Below are positions 5,133-6,651 of a stretch of 6,651 nucleotides of DNA, in pieces. Origin of the DNA: Bacillota bacterium (GTDB lineage Bacteria; Bacillota; Clostridia; Peptostreptococcales; Anaerovoracaceae); the NCBI GenBank assembly GCA_019420305.1, contig JAHZHL010000027.1:310-6960 (forward strand), written 5' to 3'. The position numbers were made by a program, and so were the translations under genes. Within the stretch, counting starts at the first letter, position 1; every line of letters starts with the position of its first letter. The notes beneath the pieces are model-generated. The model ran no database searches and was not told the origin of the DNA. It worked only from the letters and a program-made list of their open reading frames with translations.

Positions 5133-6651
5133 TTATGCCAGCAGCAACGCTATGCTGCTGAATGTTTCCTTCGGACGCCATTGAAAAACGCCATCCGATA
5201 TCTGATATTTGCTATGACACGCGTCATAAACGGACTGAACCTCTGTTCTTGTATTCTTCGGAAGCCGGAGGCTTACGCATTCCGGCAGCTCTCCGCCAAA
5301 CATATGGATTACCAGCAGGCTTTCTCCCTGATTTCCAACCCGCAGCATCCCCTGCCAGCCCTCCGGCTCATTGTAGCTTAGGAGCTCCGGACCAAACCGG
5401 TAAGACCTGCCGGCCTTAATTACCGGAGCCGCCGCCTTGTAAAACGCGATTCCGTCTTCAATCGTTTTCCACTGCTCCGCTGTCAGCTCCGTCACATGGC
5501 CGGAGAGGCAGCATCTTCCCAGAAGCGTTGCCGACATGGAGTAGGCAATCCGCGTTAAGGAGTCCTTCTGCTGAATGACAGCCCAGATCTGGCTCTGCCG
5601 CGGCTGCATCACCCGGTGCAGATTCGCGGCTATAATCGGTATCGCCGTACATTCATGGGCGTCTGAAAAGGAGGACATGGCTGTTGCGGAAAGTATTTTG
5701 GGCTCCAGGCGGTGACCTCCGGAGGAACAATTTTCAATCACTAAACCGGGGATGCATCGCTGCATTTCCTGGAAAAATTCAAAGGATGCCTCCATATTCT
5801 GCCGCAAGCCCTCTCCTAAGCTCTCCGCTTTATCACAGCCGATCCCTACAGTATCGTTATAATCGATTTTCACATATCCGAAGCCGCAGCTTTTCAGAAA
5901 CTCGATTACCCTTTCCCGCAGGTAATCCCTTACCCAGGGGTCCCGAAGATCCCAGAAGCGCCGGCCTGCGGTCGTAATTACCGCGCCGTTTCTTGTCAGC
6001 ATGTGCTCTTCCTGACGGTAGGCCTCCGAGGCCTTGCCTGCGGTTTCCGGCTCAAACCAGATTCCTGGCGTCATCCCGGCCTCTTTGATCGCCGCCACCG
6101 TCTTTTCCAGTCCTTCCGGGAAAAGCTCTTTTGAAACCCGCCAGTCTCCCAGGGCGTTTTCCCAGGGGATCCCCTCCGGCTTATACCAGCCCGCGTCGAT
6201 TACAAAATAGGAAATCCCCTTGTCTTGAATTGCGGAAAGAATATTTGCAATATTTTCATGGGAAGGACATCCCCATGTCGTACAATATTCATTGAATAGT
6301 ATCGGAAGCTCCTGTTCGGAGGCGATATCCGGAACCCGCATGGCGGAAACCAGCCGGTCGGACGCTTCGTCTATCGTATCACATTTACAAACGGTCAGCG
6401 TCGCCGCCGGCGTCCGAAAGCTTTCATCCGGCCTCACCGTTTTGGCCCAATGTCCAAACTCGTAATCCGCAAGGCCTCCGCTGATGGCAGCGCCGTCATC
6501 CTTCCGGTACACCTCCATCTGCCAGGAAGCGTTATGCCCGAGCTGCGCGCCCCAAAAAAGGTGATTTTTCACGTCCTCCACCAGAAGCCATGGGAACCAT
6601 TTGTTTACCGGCATAGACCCGACTTGGCCGAACCGTTCGCTGCGAACCCCG
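5133..6651 (-). CDS. GH36 alpha-galactosidase family enzyme (partial, N-terminus off the right edge)
   Basis: 505 complete codons are visible; full GH36 enzymes are often near 700 residues, so much of the N-terminal beta-sandwich lies outside. The frame is open to the edge and reads GVRSERFGQVGSMPVNKWFP, so the methionine at 6614 is internal. Predicted to remove terminal alpha-linked galactose, or alpha-N-acetylgalactosamine as some GH36 members do. Motifs, counted from that methionine: WGAQLGHNASWQMEVYRKDD (21-40), GLADYEFGHW (47-56), YFVIDAGWY (136-144), GIWFEPE (184-190), YVKIDYND (247-254), ENCSSGGHR (294-302) and SFSDAHE (315-321). D251 (5862-5864) in KIDYN is the likely nucleophile and D318 (5661-5663) the likely acid/base. 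The usual motifs are KWDMNR and SDxTD, so this is a divergent clade. The last 90 or so residues suit the family's C-terminal beta domain. No export signal can be judged. First gene of the visible cluster. Confidence 0.88.
   Translation of the reverse strand, partial: GVRSERFGQVGSMPVNKWFPWLLVEDVKNHLFWGAQLGHNASWQMEVYRKDDGAAISGGLADYEFGHWAKTVRPDESFRTPAATLTVCKCDTIDEASDRLVSAMRVPDIASEQELPILFNEYCTTWGCPSHENIANILSAIQDKGISYFVIDAGWYKPEGIPWENALGDWRVSKELFPEGLEKTVAAIKEAGMTPGIWFEPETAGKASEAYRQEEHMLTRNGAVITTAGRRFWDLRDPWVRDYLRERVIEFLKSCGFGYVKIDYNDTVGIGCDKAESLGEGLRQNMEASFEFFQEMQRCIPGLVIENCSSGGHRLEPKILSATAMSSFSDAHECTAIPIIAANLHRVMQPRQSQIWAVIQQKDSLTRIAYSMSATLLGRCCLSGHVTELTAEQWKTIEDGIAFYKAAAPVIKAGRSYRFGPELLSYNEPEGWQGMLRVGNQGESLLVIHMFGGELPECVSLRLPKNTRTEVQSVYDACHSKYQISDGVFQWRPKETFSSIALLLA

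Noticed and set aside
5026..5181. Upstream extension of the GH31-like frame to an ATG at 5181
   Set aside because: It would overlap the GH36 3' end, the added residues look random, and the ATG at 5025 has a much better ribosome site.
6612..6614. ATG as the start of the GH36 gene
   Set aside because: The frame continues upstream to the window edge with typical GH36 sequence (SERFGQVGSMPV), so this methionine is internal.

Overview
The window looks like part of a carbohydrate-utilisation locus from a low-to-medium GC Gram-positive anaerobe, most likely a gut Clostridium relative of the Lachnospiraceae type. This is inferred from the purine-rich Shine-Dalgarno sites, the Gram-positive signal peptide and the look of the proteins. 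Base composition is near balanced by eye. No ribosomal RNA, tRNA, transposase or CRISPR array is visible, so the taxonomic call is soft.

Every convincing gene lies on the minus strand, so transcription runs from high to low coordinates. First is a GH36 alpha-galactosidase-type enzyme (6651 to 5133), whose N-terminus lies beyond the right edge. Next is a 437-base gap holding a 48-residue reading frame with a good ribosome site that resembles the beginning of a GH31 glycosidase (5025 to 4879), followed by a cluster of short inverted repeats that could act as a terminator (4816 to 4848). Then come a complete GH29 alpha-L-fucosidase-type enzyme (4695 to 3223) and, after only 38 bases, a large secreted protein (3184 to 1, running off the left edge). 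That protein has a signal peptide, two tandem malectin-like carbohydrate-binding modules and a long C-terminal region that I recognise as DUF5695-like.

The simplest reading is a glycan-degradation operon. The large secreted protein binds and perhaps cuts a polymer or host glycan outside the cell, and two exo-acting enzymes without visible export signals remove alpha-galactosyl (or alpha-N-acetylgalactosaminyl) and alpha-fucosyl caps inside the cell. Transporter and regulator are not in the window. The least understood parts are the DUF5695-like region, the exact specificity of the two exo-enzymes (both carry non-standard active-site motifs) and the apparent gene remnant between them.
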